NCBI RefSeq assembly: GCF_008271745.1
Contig: NZ_VKKZ01000026.1
Span: 62,001 to 126,000 of the forward strand
DNA length: 64,000 bases
Source of the DNA: Rufibacter glacialis
Lineage (GTDB): Bacteria; Bacteroidota; Bacteroidia; Cytophagales; Hymenobacteraceae
Reading direction: 5' to 3'
The position numbers and the translations under genes are program-made. The notes beneath the pieces are model-generated. The model saw nothing but the letters and a program-made list of their open reading frames with translations, did no database searches and had not been told where the DNA came from. How positions within the stretch are numbered: position 1 is the stretch's first letter; each line of letters opens with the position of its first letter. Below, piece by piece: positions 1 through 8,640 of the stretch.

Positions 1-1176
1 AACTCCACAGTGAAAGGCTTTGTGCGCAAAACCAAGGTCTATGACTTTACCGGCGAGAAAAACACGTTGGCGCTGGGCTCTGAGGCGGAAGACAAAACCG
101 AGGCCTTTGAAGAGGTGAACCTCTATGACCGGGACAACTACAAGATCCCCTACTTCGGCCCCCGCCTCTCTATTGAGTATAACGTGGATGACGGTGTGTT
201 CCTGGGCGGCGGCGTGCTGTACCGCAACCACAAGTTCCGGAAGCAGCCGTACGCCTCTGAGCATTACCTGCGGGGCAATTACGCCTTTGCCACCAAGGCT
301 TACAACATACGGTATGACTCAGAGTTCAAGCAGGTCATGAATGATCGGCTGGACCTGGGGGTGAAAGCCGCCATCTTTGGGCCGCAGTACCAGATCAACT
401 ACTTTGGTCTGGGCAATGAGACCGAGCAAAACCTGCCCATTGAGGAGTACCGGGTGCGCCAGGAAAGAATGATGGTGTCGCCTACCTTGAACACCAGTTT
501 CACCAAGTACATTAGAGTGGGCCTGGGGCCTTTCTATGACCGGTACAAACTGCAGCACTACCCAGGGCGTTTCGTGGATAAGGTACTCCCGGAGAGCGCC
601 TTCGGGATTGAGCAGTATGCCGGGTTAAGGGGTTTCCTGAACCTGCAGGCCGTGAGTACGCCTATCAACCCCCGTATTGGCCTCAAGTGGCTCAATGAAT
701 TCTCTTACAGCCGGCAGTTAGGCGGAGAAGGTCGGAATTTTGGAAGGGTGGGCTCTGAGTTCATCTTCTACATTGGCCCGCGGCTACCATTCCAGCTCAC
801 CCTGGCCGCCCGGTTAGGCGGGGCGCACAACTTTGGTGAATTCGCCTTCCACCAGGCCAACACCCTGGGCGGGCTCTCCAACTTAAGAGGCTACCGGCGT
901 ACCCGTTTTGCCGGGCGTAGCAGCGTCTACCAGAACACCGAGGTACGGGTAGAAGTCTTCAAGTTCAACGTGTACCTGTTCCCGGGTAAATTTGGGATAA
1001 TGGGCTTGGTAGACCATGGCCGCGTGTGGGCAGATGGGCAAAGCTCCAATAAAATACACCGGGGCGTGGGCGGCGGTATCTGGATTGACGTGCTCAAGCA
1101 GGCCGTGGTCAATGCTACCTACTCTGTGGGGGAAGAAGATAAGCTCTTCAACCTCAACTTCGGGTTCCTTTTTTAA
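1..1176 (+). CDS. BamA/TamA-like outer-membrane beta-barrel protein, C-terminal part (5' end outside window)
   Basis: The reading frame is open from base 1 and no start is needed before the GTG at 10, so the gene begins upstream; about 391 residues are visible. They read as a transmembrane beta-barrel: alternating aromatic/polar strands, a conserved LRGY-type turn (GLSNLRGYRRTRFAGRS) and a C-terminal strand ending in Phe (NLNFGFLF), as in the Omp85/surface-antigen (D15) superfamily. In Bacteroidota such barrels occur at the C terminus of BamA/TamA proteins and of metallophosphoesterase-barrel fusions; the visible part does not decide between them. Expected location is the outer membrane. The next barrel gene follows 57 bases downstream on the same strand, so the two may be co-transcribed. 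Confidence is good for an Omp85-like barrel and low for a specific role. Confidence 0.75.
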   Translation, partial: NSTVKGFVRKTKVYDFTGEKNTLALGSEAEDKTEAFEEVNLYDRDNYKIPYFGPRLSIEYNVDDGVFLGGGVLYRNHKFRKQPYASEHYLRGNYAFATKAYNIRYDSEFKQVMNDRLDLGVKAAIFGPQYQINYFGLGNETEQNLPIEEYRVRQERMMVSPTLNTSFTKYIRVGLGPFYDRYKLQHYPGRFVDKVLPESAFGIEQYAGLRGFLNLQAVSTPINPRIGLKWLNEFSYSRQLGGEGRNFGRVGSEFIFYIGPRLPFQLTLAARLGGAHNFGEFAFHQANTLGGLSNLRGYRRTRFAGRSSVYQNTEVRVEVFKFNVYLFPGKFGIMGLVDHGRVWADGQSSNKIHRGVGGGIWIDVLKQAVVNATYSVGEEDKLFNLNFGFLF

Positions 1177-1233
1177 TCGGTGCACCAGCACTTCTGTTTT
1201 TAACCTACTTTCTCAATTACCGCCATCCCCTGC

Positions 1234-2286
1234 ATGAAACAGCTTGTTATCTTATTGGTGGGAGTCCTGGCCCTGGCCCCTCTGGAACGGGCCCTGGGGC
1301 AAGGGCTCTTCTCAGACTCTTTGAGAGCTGCCCGCGCGGGCACAGACCCCAAGGAACTGGCCAATCCCTCTGTGCTGGGCATGGGCAAAAGCAAAGGCGT
1401 GATCATCAGGTATGAGCGGCTGCCCCGGTTTGGCATGCACTCCCAGGGCCAGCAGAGCAAGGTGGAAGACGCCCGCGCTGATGTGCTCAGAAGCAACCGG
1501 TTTGAGTTCAAGGCCTATGCGCCCCTGGTGAACAACCCGCACTTCAAGCTGGTGTTGGGCGGGGGCTATTTTTTAGAGGAGTTTAACTTCAAACAGCCCC
1601 AAAACCAGGAATACCCTTTGTACCAGCGGCTGGAAGACAAGAACCTGCGCTCCCTGGATGGCCAGTTGGTGATGTTGCGCCCCATTGATGAGAAGAACTA
1701 CCTTATCTTCCGGGTGAAGGGGGAACTGAACGGCGATTACGGCAAACACTCCAAGGTGAGCCTGACAAGGTACCTGCGTACCTCCATGGAGGCGATCTAC
1801 GGCTGGAAGAAAAGCCCTTTCCTTTCGTACGGGCTTGGGGTGCAGCTGGGCTACGCCTTTGGGCGGCAGACCATTTACCCTGCCCTTTTATACAACCGCA
1901 CCTTTAATGATAAATGGGGCGTGGAGGCCATCTTCCCGGCCAACGTCACGTTCCGGCGCAACTTCTCAGAGAAGTCGCTGCTGTACATGGGCTACCGGAT
2001 TGAGGGTGCCACCTACAACATCAACATAGAGACCGAGCCTTTCAACCAATATGAGACGGTGGAGCTGCGGAAATCTGAGATCAAGGCCCGTTTCCGGTGG
2101 GACCGGGAGATCTACGACTTCCTATGGTTCGCCCTGGAATCTGGCTACCGCTACAACCACCGGTTCAACCTCTATGATGGGCGCCAGCGCACGGCCAACC
2201 CGCTGATTGAAACGCACATCAAAGATGCGGTATACTTCAACGTGGAATTGTTCCTGGTGCCCCCGCGCAGGTTCCTCAAGCAATAA
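1234..2286 (+). CDS. DUF6268-like outer-membrane beta-barrel protein
   Basis: This is a 350-residue protein with an N-terminal signal peptide (MKQLVILLVGVLALAPLERALGQ; cleavage expected after the AxG-Q region). The mature part is rich in amphipathic strands with Tyr/Phe/Arg (for example LVLGGGYFLEEFNF and ALESGYRYNHRFNL), typical of a small outer-membrane barrel. Overall pattern and length fit the DUF6268 family, common and uncharacterised in Bacteroidota; this is recognition by eye. It follows another barrel gene by 57 bases. A hairpin repeat and a strong terminator lie just downstream. No enzymatic motif is seen; a porin-like or structural role is the most that can be inferred. Confidence 0.7.
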   Translation: MKQLVILLVGVLALAPLERALGQGLFSDSLRAARAGTDPKELANPSVLGMGKSKGVIIRYERLPRFGMHSQGQQSKVEDARADVLRSNRFEFKAYAPLVNNPHFKLVLGGGYFLEEFNFKQPQNQEYPLYQRLEDKNLRSLDGQLVMLRPIDEKNYLIFRVKGELNGDYGKHSKVSLTRYLRTSMEAIYGWKKSPFLSYGLGVQLGYAFGRQTIYPALLYNRTFNDKWGVEAIFPANVTFRRNFSEKSLLYMGYRIEGATYNINIETEPFNQYETVELRKSEIKARFRWDREIYDFLWFALESGYRYNHRFNLYDGRQRTANPLIETHIKDAVYFNVELFLVPPRRFLKQ

Positions 2287-2295
2287 GGCCGCACC

Positions 2296-2335
2296 TTGTT
2301 TCAGGGTTGTTTTCCCGAAAATAACCCTGAAACAA
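2296..2335. repeat. Post-stop palindrome, family A copy
   Basis: Two 18-base arms (TTGTTTCAGGGTTGTTTT and its near reverse complement) enclose a 4-base loop. One arm position (C to T) gives a G.T wobble near the apex. It begins 9 bases after the stop of the DUF6268-like gene. Similar hairpins recur through the window after stop codons. Confidence 0.75.
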
Positions 2336-2360
2336 CCTTCGGTTCTGATAAATAGAAAAA

Positions 2361-2400
2361 GGAAGCCCGCCACAATCTCTGTGGCGGGCTTCCTTTTTTT
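2361..2400. terminator. Bidirectional intrinsic terminator
   Basis: A perfect 13-base stem (GGAAGCCCGCCAC with GTGGCGGGCTTCC) with a 7-base loop is followed by a T run on the plus strand and preceded by an A run, so it can terminate from both sides. It lies between the converging DUF6268-like gene and ppk1. Confidence 0.85.
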
Positions 2401-2422
2401 CTGCGAAGTGCCATTCGGCCTT

Positions 2423-4555
2423 CTAGTTTTCCACAGGCCCTTCTGCCTCGTGCTGGTCGGCCATCTGTTTCAGGTAGTCATAGGAGGCATATTGGGCATG
2501 CACCACGTTGGAGGGGTCTTCCGGCAGGCAGTACTGGTTGTCTGAGTGACGGGATTTATAGGTGTCTCGCATGTGCAGGTCCAGCAGGTGCCGTATTTCC
2601 TGGCGCAGGATGGGGTTGTAGATAGGGAACCCTACTTCTACCCGCCGGCTTAGGTTTCGGTTCATCCAGTCAGCGGAGGCTACGTAGACCTTCTCCTCAC
2701 CGCCGTTGCCAAACACATAGATGCGGCCGTGCTCCAGGTACCGGTCTACAATGCTGCGCACGGTGATGTTCTCGCTCAGACCAGGCACCCCCGGAATAAG
2801 GCTGCAGATGCCCCGCACCAACAGTTCTATTTTCACGCCCGCCTGGCTGGCCTCATAGAGTTGCTTGATCATGCGGCTGTCTTGCAGGGCATTCATCTTG
2901 GCAATGAGGTAGGCAGGTTTTCCTTCCTGGGCCAGTTTCATCTCCTGTTGGATCAGGGCGTTCAGGTCGCTGCGCAGGTTGAAGGGCGCCACCAGCAGGT
3001 GCTCAAACGTGAGGTCGCGTTCACCGTCTACCAGGAAGTGGAAGACCTTGGTTAGCTCATTGGTGAGGCGCTCATCGGTGGTGAAAAGGGCGTGGTCTGT
3101 GTAAATGAGGGAGGTTTTCTCATTGTAGTTACCGGTGCTCAGGTAGGCGTATTGCACGGCTTGCCCGTTTTCCTGCCGGGTCACCAAGCCTATTTTGCTG
3201 TGTACCTTGAGGTCTGGCACGCCGTAGATCACGTTGGCCCCCGCTTTCTCCAGTTGGTTTCCCCAGTAGATATTGGATTCCTCGTCAAAACGGGCTTTGA
3301 GCTCTACCACCACGGTCACCAGCTTGCCGTGCTCGGCGGCCTTGATCAGGGCTTTGGCCACTTTTGATTTGTCGGCTACCCGGTACAGGGTCACGCTGAT
3401 GCTAGTGACCTGCGGGTCACTGGCGGCTTCCTCAAAGAAGCGCAGCACGTAGTCAAACTTCTGATAGGGGTAGTGCACCATGAACTCCTGCTCTTTCATG
3501 GCCGCCAGAAGACTGGGGGCATTCTCCAGCACCGGATGCGGCAACGGAGGCTGCGGCGCATAGTACAGCTCTGGGAGCTTGAATTTAGGGAACCCGAAGA
3601 AGTCACGGAAGTTGTGGAACCGGCTGCCTTCTACTAGTTCCTCAGTGGTGATACCGATGCGGTCCAGCAGGGCCTGCAGCATGGGCCGGGGAGTGGCCGG
3701 ATCAAAGAGCAGGCGGCTAGGGTGGCCGGTCTCGCGTTTCTTGAGGCTTTTCTTGATTTTAGCCATTAAATTACCAGACACCTCTTCCTCAATGTCCAGC
3801 TCGGCGTCGCGGGAGAGTTTGACGGCGTAGGCTTCCACTTCGGCGAAGCCGGGGAAAAGCTCTGCCAAACCTATCCTGATCACGTCATCCAGAAGCATCA
3901 CGTAGTGTTTGCCCTGCTCTATGGGGAGCTGTACAAACCGGCTGCCGTGCTTGTGGGTAGGAATCTCCAGAATGGCGTATTGCTCCTGCGCGGGTGCCTG
4001 GTCTGCCTTGGGCAGCAGGCGCACCATGAGGTACACGGTCTGGTCTTTCAGGAACAGGGGGCTGGGGTTGGTGCTGAAGATGATGGGCACCAACAGGGGT
4101 TTCACCGTACGCCGGAAATAGTCCAGGGCCATCTTGCGCTGGCCGTCAGTGCACTCGGTCTCGTCAATGAGGTAAATCTGCTCTTTGCGGAGCTCGGGCA
4201 GCAACTCGTTCCGGTAAACGTGCCCAAATTCCTCCTGCTGCCGCGAGACTTCGGTGAGGATCGCCTCCAATTCCTGTGAAGGGTCGTCTTCCAGCTTCTC
4301 GCGGGTTTTCTTTTTGAGCTGTACCAGGCGACGCATGGTGGCCACCCGTACCTTGAAATACTCGTCCAGGTTAGAGGAGAAGATGGCCATGAAGTTGAGG
4401 CGCTCCAAGAGGGGCACCCGCGGGTCTTTGGCTTCTTGCAGTACGCGGTAATTGAAAGCCAGCCAACTCAGCTCCCTGCTGATAAGCGGGATTTGCTGTT
4501 GAGGTTCGCTGGCCGTGGAAGATTCAGTAAGGTCTAGATTATCTGTTGAGGCCAT
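2423..4555 (-). CDS. ppk1: Polyphosphate kinase 1
   Basis: PPK1 reversibly polymerises the gamma-phosphate of ATP into inorganic polyphosphate through a phosphohistidine intermediate. The 710-residue length is normal. The N-terminal domain has the ATP-binding SSNLDEYFKVR signature (near residue 60). The catalytic core contains the VHSKIGLV motif with His452, the expected autophosphorylation site, and the LEHGRI motif with His609, the expected second catalytic His. It is the second gene of a pair: sixA ends 35 bases upstream in the same direction with no terminator between, which suggests an operon. The gene ends against a bidirectional terminator. Confidence 0.97.
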   Translation of the reverse strand: MASTDNLDLTESSTASEPQQQIPLISRELSWLAFNYRVLQEAKDPRVPLLERLNFMAIFSSNLDEYFKVRVATMRRLVQLKKKTREKLEDDPSQELEAILTEVSRQQEEFGHVYRNELLPELRKEQIYLIDETECTDGQRKMALDYFRRTVKPLLVPIIFSTNPSPLFLKDQTVYLMVRLLPKADQAPAQEQYAILEIPTHKHGSRFVQLPIEQGKHYVMLLDDVIRIGLAELFPGFAEVEAYAVKLSRDAELDIEEEVSGNLMAKIKKSLKKRETGHPSRLLFDPATPRPMLQALLDRIGITTEELVEGSRFHNFRDFFGFPKFKLPELYYAPQPPLPHPVLENAPSLLAAMKEQEFMVHYPYQKFDYVLRFFEEAASDPQVTSISVTLYRVADKSKVAKALIKAAEHGKLVTVVVELKARFDEESNIYWGNQLEKAGANVIYGVPDLKVHSKIGLVTRQENGQAVQYAYLSTGNYNEKTSLIYTDHALFTTDERLTNELTKVFHFLVDGERDLTFEHLLVAPFNLRSDLNALIQQEMKLAQEGKPAYLIAKMNALQDSRMIKQLYEASQAGVKIELLVRGICSLIPGVPGLSENITVRSIVDRYLEHGRIYVFGNGGEEKVYVASADWMNRNLSRRVEVGFPIYNPILRQEIRHLLDLHMRDTYKSRHSDNQYCLPEDPSNVVHAQYASYDYLKQMADQHEAEGPVEN

Positions 4556-4590
4556 TCAAATGGTAGTAGGCGCGGCAGGACCGCCGCGGG

Positions 4591-5088
4591 TTAGCGATAG
4601 TTTTTAGGGAAATCAAAGAAGAGCAACTTGGCGTTGTCCCCTGAGATCTCGGCCCAATAGTGACAGTCAAAGGAAAGGGCTACCACACCCGCCGTTGGAA
4701 TATTGGCGATGTTTTTCTCTGGGCTGAAATGGTTGGCCAGTTCTGTGAGCGCCGGGTTGTGGCCCACCAGCATGACCTGGTGGTACTCGTCGGGCAAAGA
4801 CTGGGCAAACATCCGCAGGTCCTCGGTGGCGATGAGGTAGAGTTCTTCCTGCACCCCAATCTGCTCAGGGTCAATGCCCAGTTCCTTGGCTACCAGGGTG
4901 GCCGTGGTAATGGCCCTTACGGCAGAGCTGGAGATGATCAGGTCCAGTTTGACTTCCCTTTCTACCAGTTCCTGCCCAATCAGAGGCGCGTCTGTGCGAC
5001 CCCTCTTGTTCAACGGGCGATCATGGTCACTTAACTCCTCGTATTTCCAACTGGATTTGGCGTGGCGTAACAGATATAGCGTTTTCAT
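4591..5088 (-). CDS. sixA: SixA-type phosphohistidine phosphatase
   Basis: A 165-residue histidine phosphatase (phosphoglycerate-mutase superfamily) with the RHG-type motif at the very N terminus (LYLLRHAKSSW, nucleophile His9) and a second His in the VGHNPALTEL segment, the SixA arrangement. The frame is open further upstream, but the Met at 5088 places the catalytic strand at the N terminus as in the family, so I chose it. SixA removes phosphate from phosphohistidine proteins. It lies immediately upstream of ppk1, whose product carries a phosphohistidine; the functional link is inference. Confidence 0.88.
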   Translation of the reverse strand: MKTLYLLRHAKSSWKYEELSDHDRPLNKRGRTDAPLIGQELVEREVKLDLIISSSAVRAITTATLVAKELGIDPEQIGVQEELYLIATEDLRMFAQSLPDEYHQVMLVGHNPALTELANHFSPEKNIANIPTAGVVALSFDCHYWAEISGDNAKLLFFDFPKNYR

Positions 5089-5220
5089 GTGGCATACATA
5101 ACTTGAAAGCCACAACTGACGTGCAGTTGTGGCTCTTTTCTTTACTGTTTGTGCCGTAAAATGGTTGTGCCAGGATAGCCACTTCCCTGTTCTGGTGGCA
5201 GGCCCTTCAGCCTAGGGCTG

Positions 5221-5254
5221 TTTCAGGGGCGTTTTGGTAAAAACACCCCTGAAA
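5221..5254. repeat. Family A palindrome
   Basis: Arms TTTCAGGGGCGTTTT and AAAACACCCCTGAAA enclose a short loop, with one mismatch near the apex. It sits in the spacer between sixA and hflX. Confidence 0.65.
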
Positions 5255-5293
5255 GAAGGTACTTTCCAGGTAAGAGATAGACCATGGCTTGGG

Positions 5294-5339
5294 CCTGCGC
5301 TTAGGGCCTGTTTTCGTCAAAATAGGCCCTAAGCGCAGG
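5294..5339. repeat. Family A palindrome at the hflX stop
   Basis: Arms of 21 bases, starting CCTGCGCTTAGGGCC, fold around a 4-base loop with one G.T wobble next to the TTTT/AAAA apex. It ends 1 base from the hflX stop codon and may act as transcript end or stabiliser. Confidence 0.75.
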
Positions 5340-5340
5340 A

Positions 5341-6540
5341 TTAATATTCCTGCGGGGCGTTGTTGGGGTACCGCTCATAGTGGATCTTGGAGACCTGATC
5401 CAGCAGGGCCTGGCGCAGTTCATCAATATTGGCGCGGTTAGTGGCCGAGATGAAAATGGCCGGGTTGTGCTGCTTAGCCATGTAAGAGGATTTCAACTCA
5501 TTGATGTCTGGCAAGGCCTCTGGGTTATCTTCTTTGAGTTCCTGCTCGCGCTGCTCCAGGTACAGGTCGGTTTTGTTGAAGACCAGGATGATGGGTTTGT
5601 CCGCGGAGTGGATGTCTTTCAGGGTATCATTCACCACGCCAATGTGCTCTTCAAAAGAAGCGTGCGACACGTCTACCACGTGCAGCAGCAGGTCAGATTC
5701 CCTGATCTCGTCTAGCGTGGTCTTGAAGCTCTCAATGAGCTTGGTAGGCAGTTTCCTGATAAACCCAACCGTGTCTGAGAGCAGGAACGGGATGTTGTCA
5801 ATCACCATCTTGCGCACCGTGGCGTCTACCGTGGCAAACAGTTTGTTCTCGGCGAACACGTCTGCCTTGGTGAGCAGGTTCATGATGGTAGACTTGCCCA
5901 CGTTGGTGTAGCCCACCAACGAAACGCGCACAATGCCGGAGCGGGACTTGCGCTGCTCAAAGTTCTGCTTCTCAAATTTCTCCAGCTTCTCATTCAGCAA
6001 GGTGATCTTCTCGCGCACAATCCGTCTATCGGTCTCAATCTCGGTCTCACCCGGTCCACGCATGGCCACGCCCCCGCCTTTCTGACGGCTTAAGTGGGTC
6101 CACATGTTGGTAAGGCGGGGCAGGAGATAGCGGTACTGGGCCAGTTCTACCTGCGCGCGCGCGGTAGCCGTCTGCGCCCGAAGCGCGAAGATGTCCAGGA
6201 TGAGCAAGCTGCGGTCTATGATCTTCACTTCCAGCTCGCGCTCCAAGTTTCGCACCTGCGAAGGGGAGAGGTCATCGTCAAAAATGACCATGTCTACCTT
6301 GTGTTCCTTCACGTAGGCCACGATCTCTTCTAACTTGCCCTTGCCCACATAGGTACGCATGTCAGGTTTGTCCAGCTTCTGCACAAACCGTTTCAGGGTT
6401 TTGGCGCCTACGGTCTCAGTAAGGAACGCAAGTTCATCCAGGTATTCTTTGGTTTTCTCATCGGTCTGCTTGTAGGCAGGAACGGCCACTAACACGGCGG
6501 TTTCCTGTTCTTTGGCAGTGATATGGAGTTGGTTCTTCAT
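5341..6540 (-). CDS. hflX: Ribosome-associated GTPase HflX
   Basis: A 399-residue HflX: an N-terminal HflX domain (about residues 20-195, including the glycine-rich segment KGGGVAMRGPGETEIETDRR) followed by a GTPase domain with G1 GYTNVGKST, G3 DTVGFI and G4 NKTD. In characterised bacteria HflX binds the 50S subunit and splits stalled ribosomes during stress. It starts 9 bases after the upstream cytochrome gene on the same strand, so the two are probably one transcript. The end is marked by a palindromic repeat. Confidence 0.95.
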   Translation of the reverse strand: MKNQLHITAKEQETAVLVAVPAYKQTDEKTKEYLDELAFLTETVGAKTLKRFVQKLDKPDMRTYVGKGKLEEIVAYVKEHKVDMVIFDDDLSPSQVRNLERELEVKIIDRSLLILDIFALRAQTATARAQVELAQYRYLLPRLTNMWTHLSRQKGGGVAMRGPGETEIETDRRIVREKITLLNEKLEKFEKQNFEQRKSRSGIVRVSLVGYTNVGKSTIMNLLTKADVFAENKLFATVDATVRKMVIDNIPFLLSDTVGFIRKLPTKLIESFKTTLDEIRESDLLLHVVDVSHASFEEHIGVVNDTLKDIHSADKPIILVFNKTDLYLEQREQELKEDNPEALPDINELKSSYMAKQHNPAIFISATNRANIDELRQALLDQVSKIHYERYPNNAPQEY

Positions 6541-6549
6541 GTAGTAAAT

Positions 6550-7248
6550 TTACTTTTTAAGCAACGTGGAATAGAGCGCCAGGGTCTCTACTTCCTGTTC
6601 AGAGAGTTGGGAGCCGAAGCCCGGCATGAGCCCGCGGCCCCGGGCAATGATTTCCCGCCGGTCGGCCACGCTCAGGGTGCTCTGTTGCAGGTTCACGGCT
6701 CCGCCGGTTCCTTTCTGGCCGTCTGCCCCGTGGCAATTGGCGCACAGGGCGGTGTAAATGGCTTTGGTGTTCTCCAGTTGCGTTCCTTCCAGTTGGTGTA
6801 AAATTGGGTTGCTGGCCTTTTCCGGGTCAGGAGAGGCGGTGCCTATTGCCCCGTTGGGAGATACAGCCACGGCTTCGCCTCTATCAGGACGCATTTTCAG
6901 GCTTTTGGTTTCGGCTACGCCGTATACGTACCCGAAAATAAGCACGCTGACAGCAGCCAAGACCTTGCTGTGCCGTTTCAGGCCTACTATGGCCAGCGGG
7001 ATAGCTGCCAGCACCAGCCCTATTTTTATGAGGAGCCAACTGGGCAGCGGGCCGTTGTAGCGGAAGGCCAGGAATCCGCCCGTGATCAGAATGAGCCCGC
7101 CAAACACAATGTCCAGCATTTTGGTGGAGGAGCGGGCCTTGTTGAGCGCGTCATGCCGGTTGAAGAAAAGCAGGAACGCCTTCCCCAGAAACAGGAGCAG
7201 GAACAGGATCACTACCAGCACGTGCGTATGTAGAAAAGCGGTGGTCAT
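6550..7248 (-). CDS. SirB2-like membrane domain fused to cytochrome c
   Basis: A protein of about 232 residues with two parts. The N-terminal two thirds has four hydrophobic segments resembling the SirB2 family, with His residues near the first helix (FLHTHVLVVILFLLLFLGKA). The C-terminal third is a class I cytochrome c domain with one heme-attachment motif CANCH and a distal Met (GRGLMPGFG). The Met at 7248 is preferred over the longer frame because it directly precedes the first membrane helix. The cytochrome domain should face the periplasm and the protein may pass electrons into the respiratory chain; the donor is unknown. It is the first gene of the pair with hflX. Confidence 0.75.
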   Translation of the reverse strand: MTTAFLHTHVLVVILFLLLFLGKAFLLFFNRHDALNKARSSTKMLDIVFGGLILITGGFLAFRYNGPLPSWLLIKIGLVLAAIPLAIVGLKRHSKVLAAVSVLIFGYVYGVAETKSLKMRPDRGEAVAVSPNGAIGTASPDPEKASNPILHQLEGTQLENTKAIYTALCANCHGADGQKGTGGAVNLQQSTLSVADRREIIARGRGLMPGFGSQLSEQEVETLALYSTLLKK

Positions 7249-7367
7249 AAGGGTGCCAGGGGTAAACCTGCCGTAGGTTTCTGTGCAAAGTAAGTACAAT
7301 GGGCTGGAAAACCGATAAACCGGCGCAGATTCTGTGCGTAGGAGCAGAGTGCTGCCAAATCTGCTGT

Positions 7368-7375
7368 TATCTTTG
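7368..7375 (+). promoter_or_regulatory. Putative Bacteroidota -7 element (TAtcTTTG)
   Basis: Exact match to the TAnnTTTG consensus, placed 21 bases before the glycosyltransferase start. No clear -33 TTTG is visible at the usual spacing, so support is moderate. Confidence 0.5.
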
Positions 7376-7396
7376 CCTTTTGCCTGACCCTACCCC

Positions 7397-8518
7397 ATGC
7401 GCATCGCGATTGTTATCAACAAGTCCTGGAATATCTTCAATTTCCGTTTAAGCTTAGTCAAAGCCCTCTTGGCCGCCGGCCATGAAGTGGTGGCCATTGC
7501 CCCCAAGGACGCGTATTCTGCCAGACTGGTGGCCGAAGGGTGCCGGTTTGTGCCGCTGCCCATGGAAAGCAAAGGCACCAATCCGCTCAAAGACATGCTG
7601 TTGGTAGGCAAGTTCCTGAAAGCCTACAAGAGCGTACAGCCCGACGTGATTCTGCAATACACCATCAAACCCAACATCTACGGGTCTGTAGCGGCGCGGC
7701 TGGCTGGTATTCCTACCATCAACAACGTTTCCGGCTTGGGTACCGTGTTCATTGTGGAGAACCTGGTGTCTAAGATCGCCATGGCGCTGTACCGCTTTTC
7801 CTTCCAGTTCCCGGCCAAGGTCTTTTTCCAGAACACAGATGACAAAGAACTTTTCCTGGAGCGGAAGCTGGTGCGGGAGTCTATTACCGAGGTGATTCCC
7901 GGGTCTGGCATTGACACCAAACGCTACCTGCCGGCCCCACAGTTTAAACGCCAGGAGCCCTTCGTTTTCCTGATGGTTTCCCGCGCCCTGTATGAGAAAG
8001 GCCTGGTAGAATACGTAGAAGCCAGCAAGATCCTGAAAGCGAAATACCCGCAGATCCGGGTTCAGTTGCTGGGCGCCATTGACGAAGAAGGCAACATTGG
8101 CATCAAGCGAACCCTGGTAGAGCAGTGGGCCAAAGAAGGCTGGCTGGAATTCCTGGGTACTTCAGATGATGTGGCCGGCGTAGTGCACGGCGCCGACTGC
8201 GTGGTGCTCCCGTCTTACCGCGAAGGCACGCCCCGTACTTTATTGGAAGCCGCCGCCATGGCCAAGCCTATTGTGACCACCAACGTGCCCGGTTGCAAAG
8301 AAACGGTGATAGACGGCTACAACGGTTACCTCTGCCAAGTGCGGAACGCCGTTGACCTGGCCGCCAAGATGGAGCAGGTGTATTTACTCGCAGAGCCGGA
8401 GCTCCAGGCCATGGGCCAGAACAGCCGCCGCTTAGCCGAGGAAAAATTTGACGAGAAGTTCGTGATAGAACGCTATTTTAGAGCCATAGAAAGTGCCACC
8501 AAAGGTAAAGGAGATTAG
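7397..8518 (+). CDS. Glycosyltransferase family 4 (PglA-like)
   Basis: A 373-residue GT-B glycosyltransferase. The N-terminal domain (1-180) begins with an MRIAIVINKSWNIFNFR strand and carries the YTIKPNIYG and NNVSGLGTVF segments seen in transferases acting on undecaprenyl-linked sugars. The C-terminal GT4 domain has the nucleotide-sugar binding segment SYREGTPRTLLEAAAMAKP with the two-Glu motif. It probably adds a hexose or HexNAc to a lipid-linked glycan on the cytoplasmic face of the membrane. rfbC lies 122 bases downstream, also in surface-sugar metabolism. Donor and acceptor cannot be read from sequence. Confidence 0.85.
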   Translation: MRIAIVINKSWNIFNFRLSLVKALLAAGHEVVAIAPKDAYSARLVAEGCRFVPLPMESKGTNPLKDMLLVGKFLKAYKSVQPDVILQYTIKPNIYGSVAARLAGIPTINNVSGLGTVFIVENLVSKIAMALYRFSFQFPAKVFFQNTDDKELFLERKLVRESITEVIPGSGIDTKRYLPAPQFKRQEPFVFLMVSRALYEKGLVEYVEASKILKAKYPQIRVQLLGAIDEEGNIGIKRTLVEQWAKEGWLEFLGTSDDVAGVVHGADCVVLPSYREGTPRTLLEAAAMAKPIVTTNVPGCKETVIDGYNGYLCQVRNAVDLAAKMEQVYLLAEPELQAMGQNSRRLAEEKFDEKFVIERYFRAIESATKGKGD

Positions 8519-8575
8519 GAAATTTGAAGATGAGGAGATTTGAAGATTCAGAAGCAATTCTCTTTCTTGCGTAGC

Positions 8576-8625
8576 CCCATCATTCTCTTATTCATTCACT
8601 CTCTCAATCATTCAAAAAGACATTC
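8576..8625. repeat. Degenerate TCATTC-type tract
   Basis: Imperfect (T)TCATTC/CAATCATTC repeats lie in the spacer between the glycosyltransferase gene and rfbC, after a short stretch of repeated AGATTTGAAGAT-like words (8519-8548). They look like a decayed relative of the TCAT microsatellite at 13326-13388. Confidence 0.4.
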
Positions 8626-8640
8626 AGATAGACAAGACAC

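Larger units (their letters stand above)
5089..5340. other. Spacer with three stacked hairpins
   Basis: The sixA-hflX spacer holds a perfect 11-base-stem hairpin (AGCCACAACTG arms, 5108-5134) and two family A palindromes annotated separately. The first hairpin overlaps the region just upstream of the sixA start, so it could act as a terminator or 5'-leader structure. No ORF is supported here. Confidence 0.6.
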
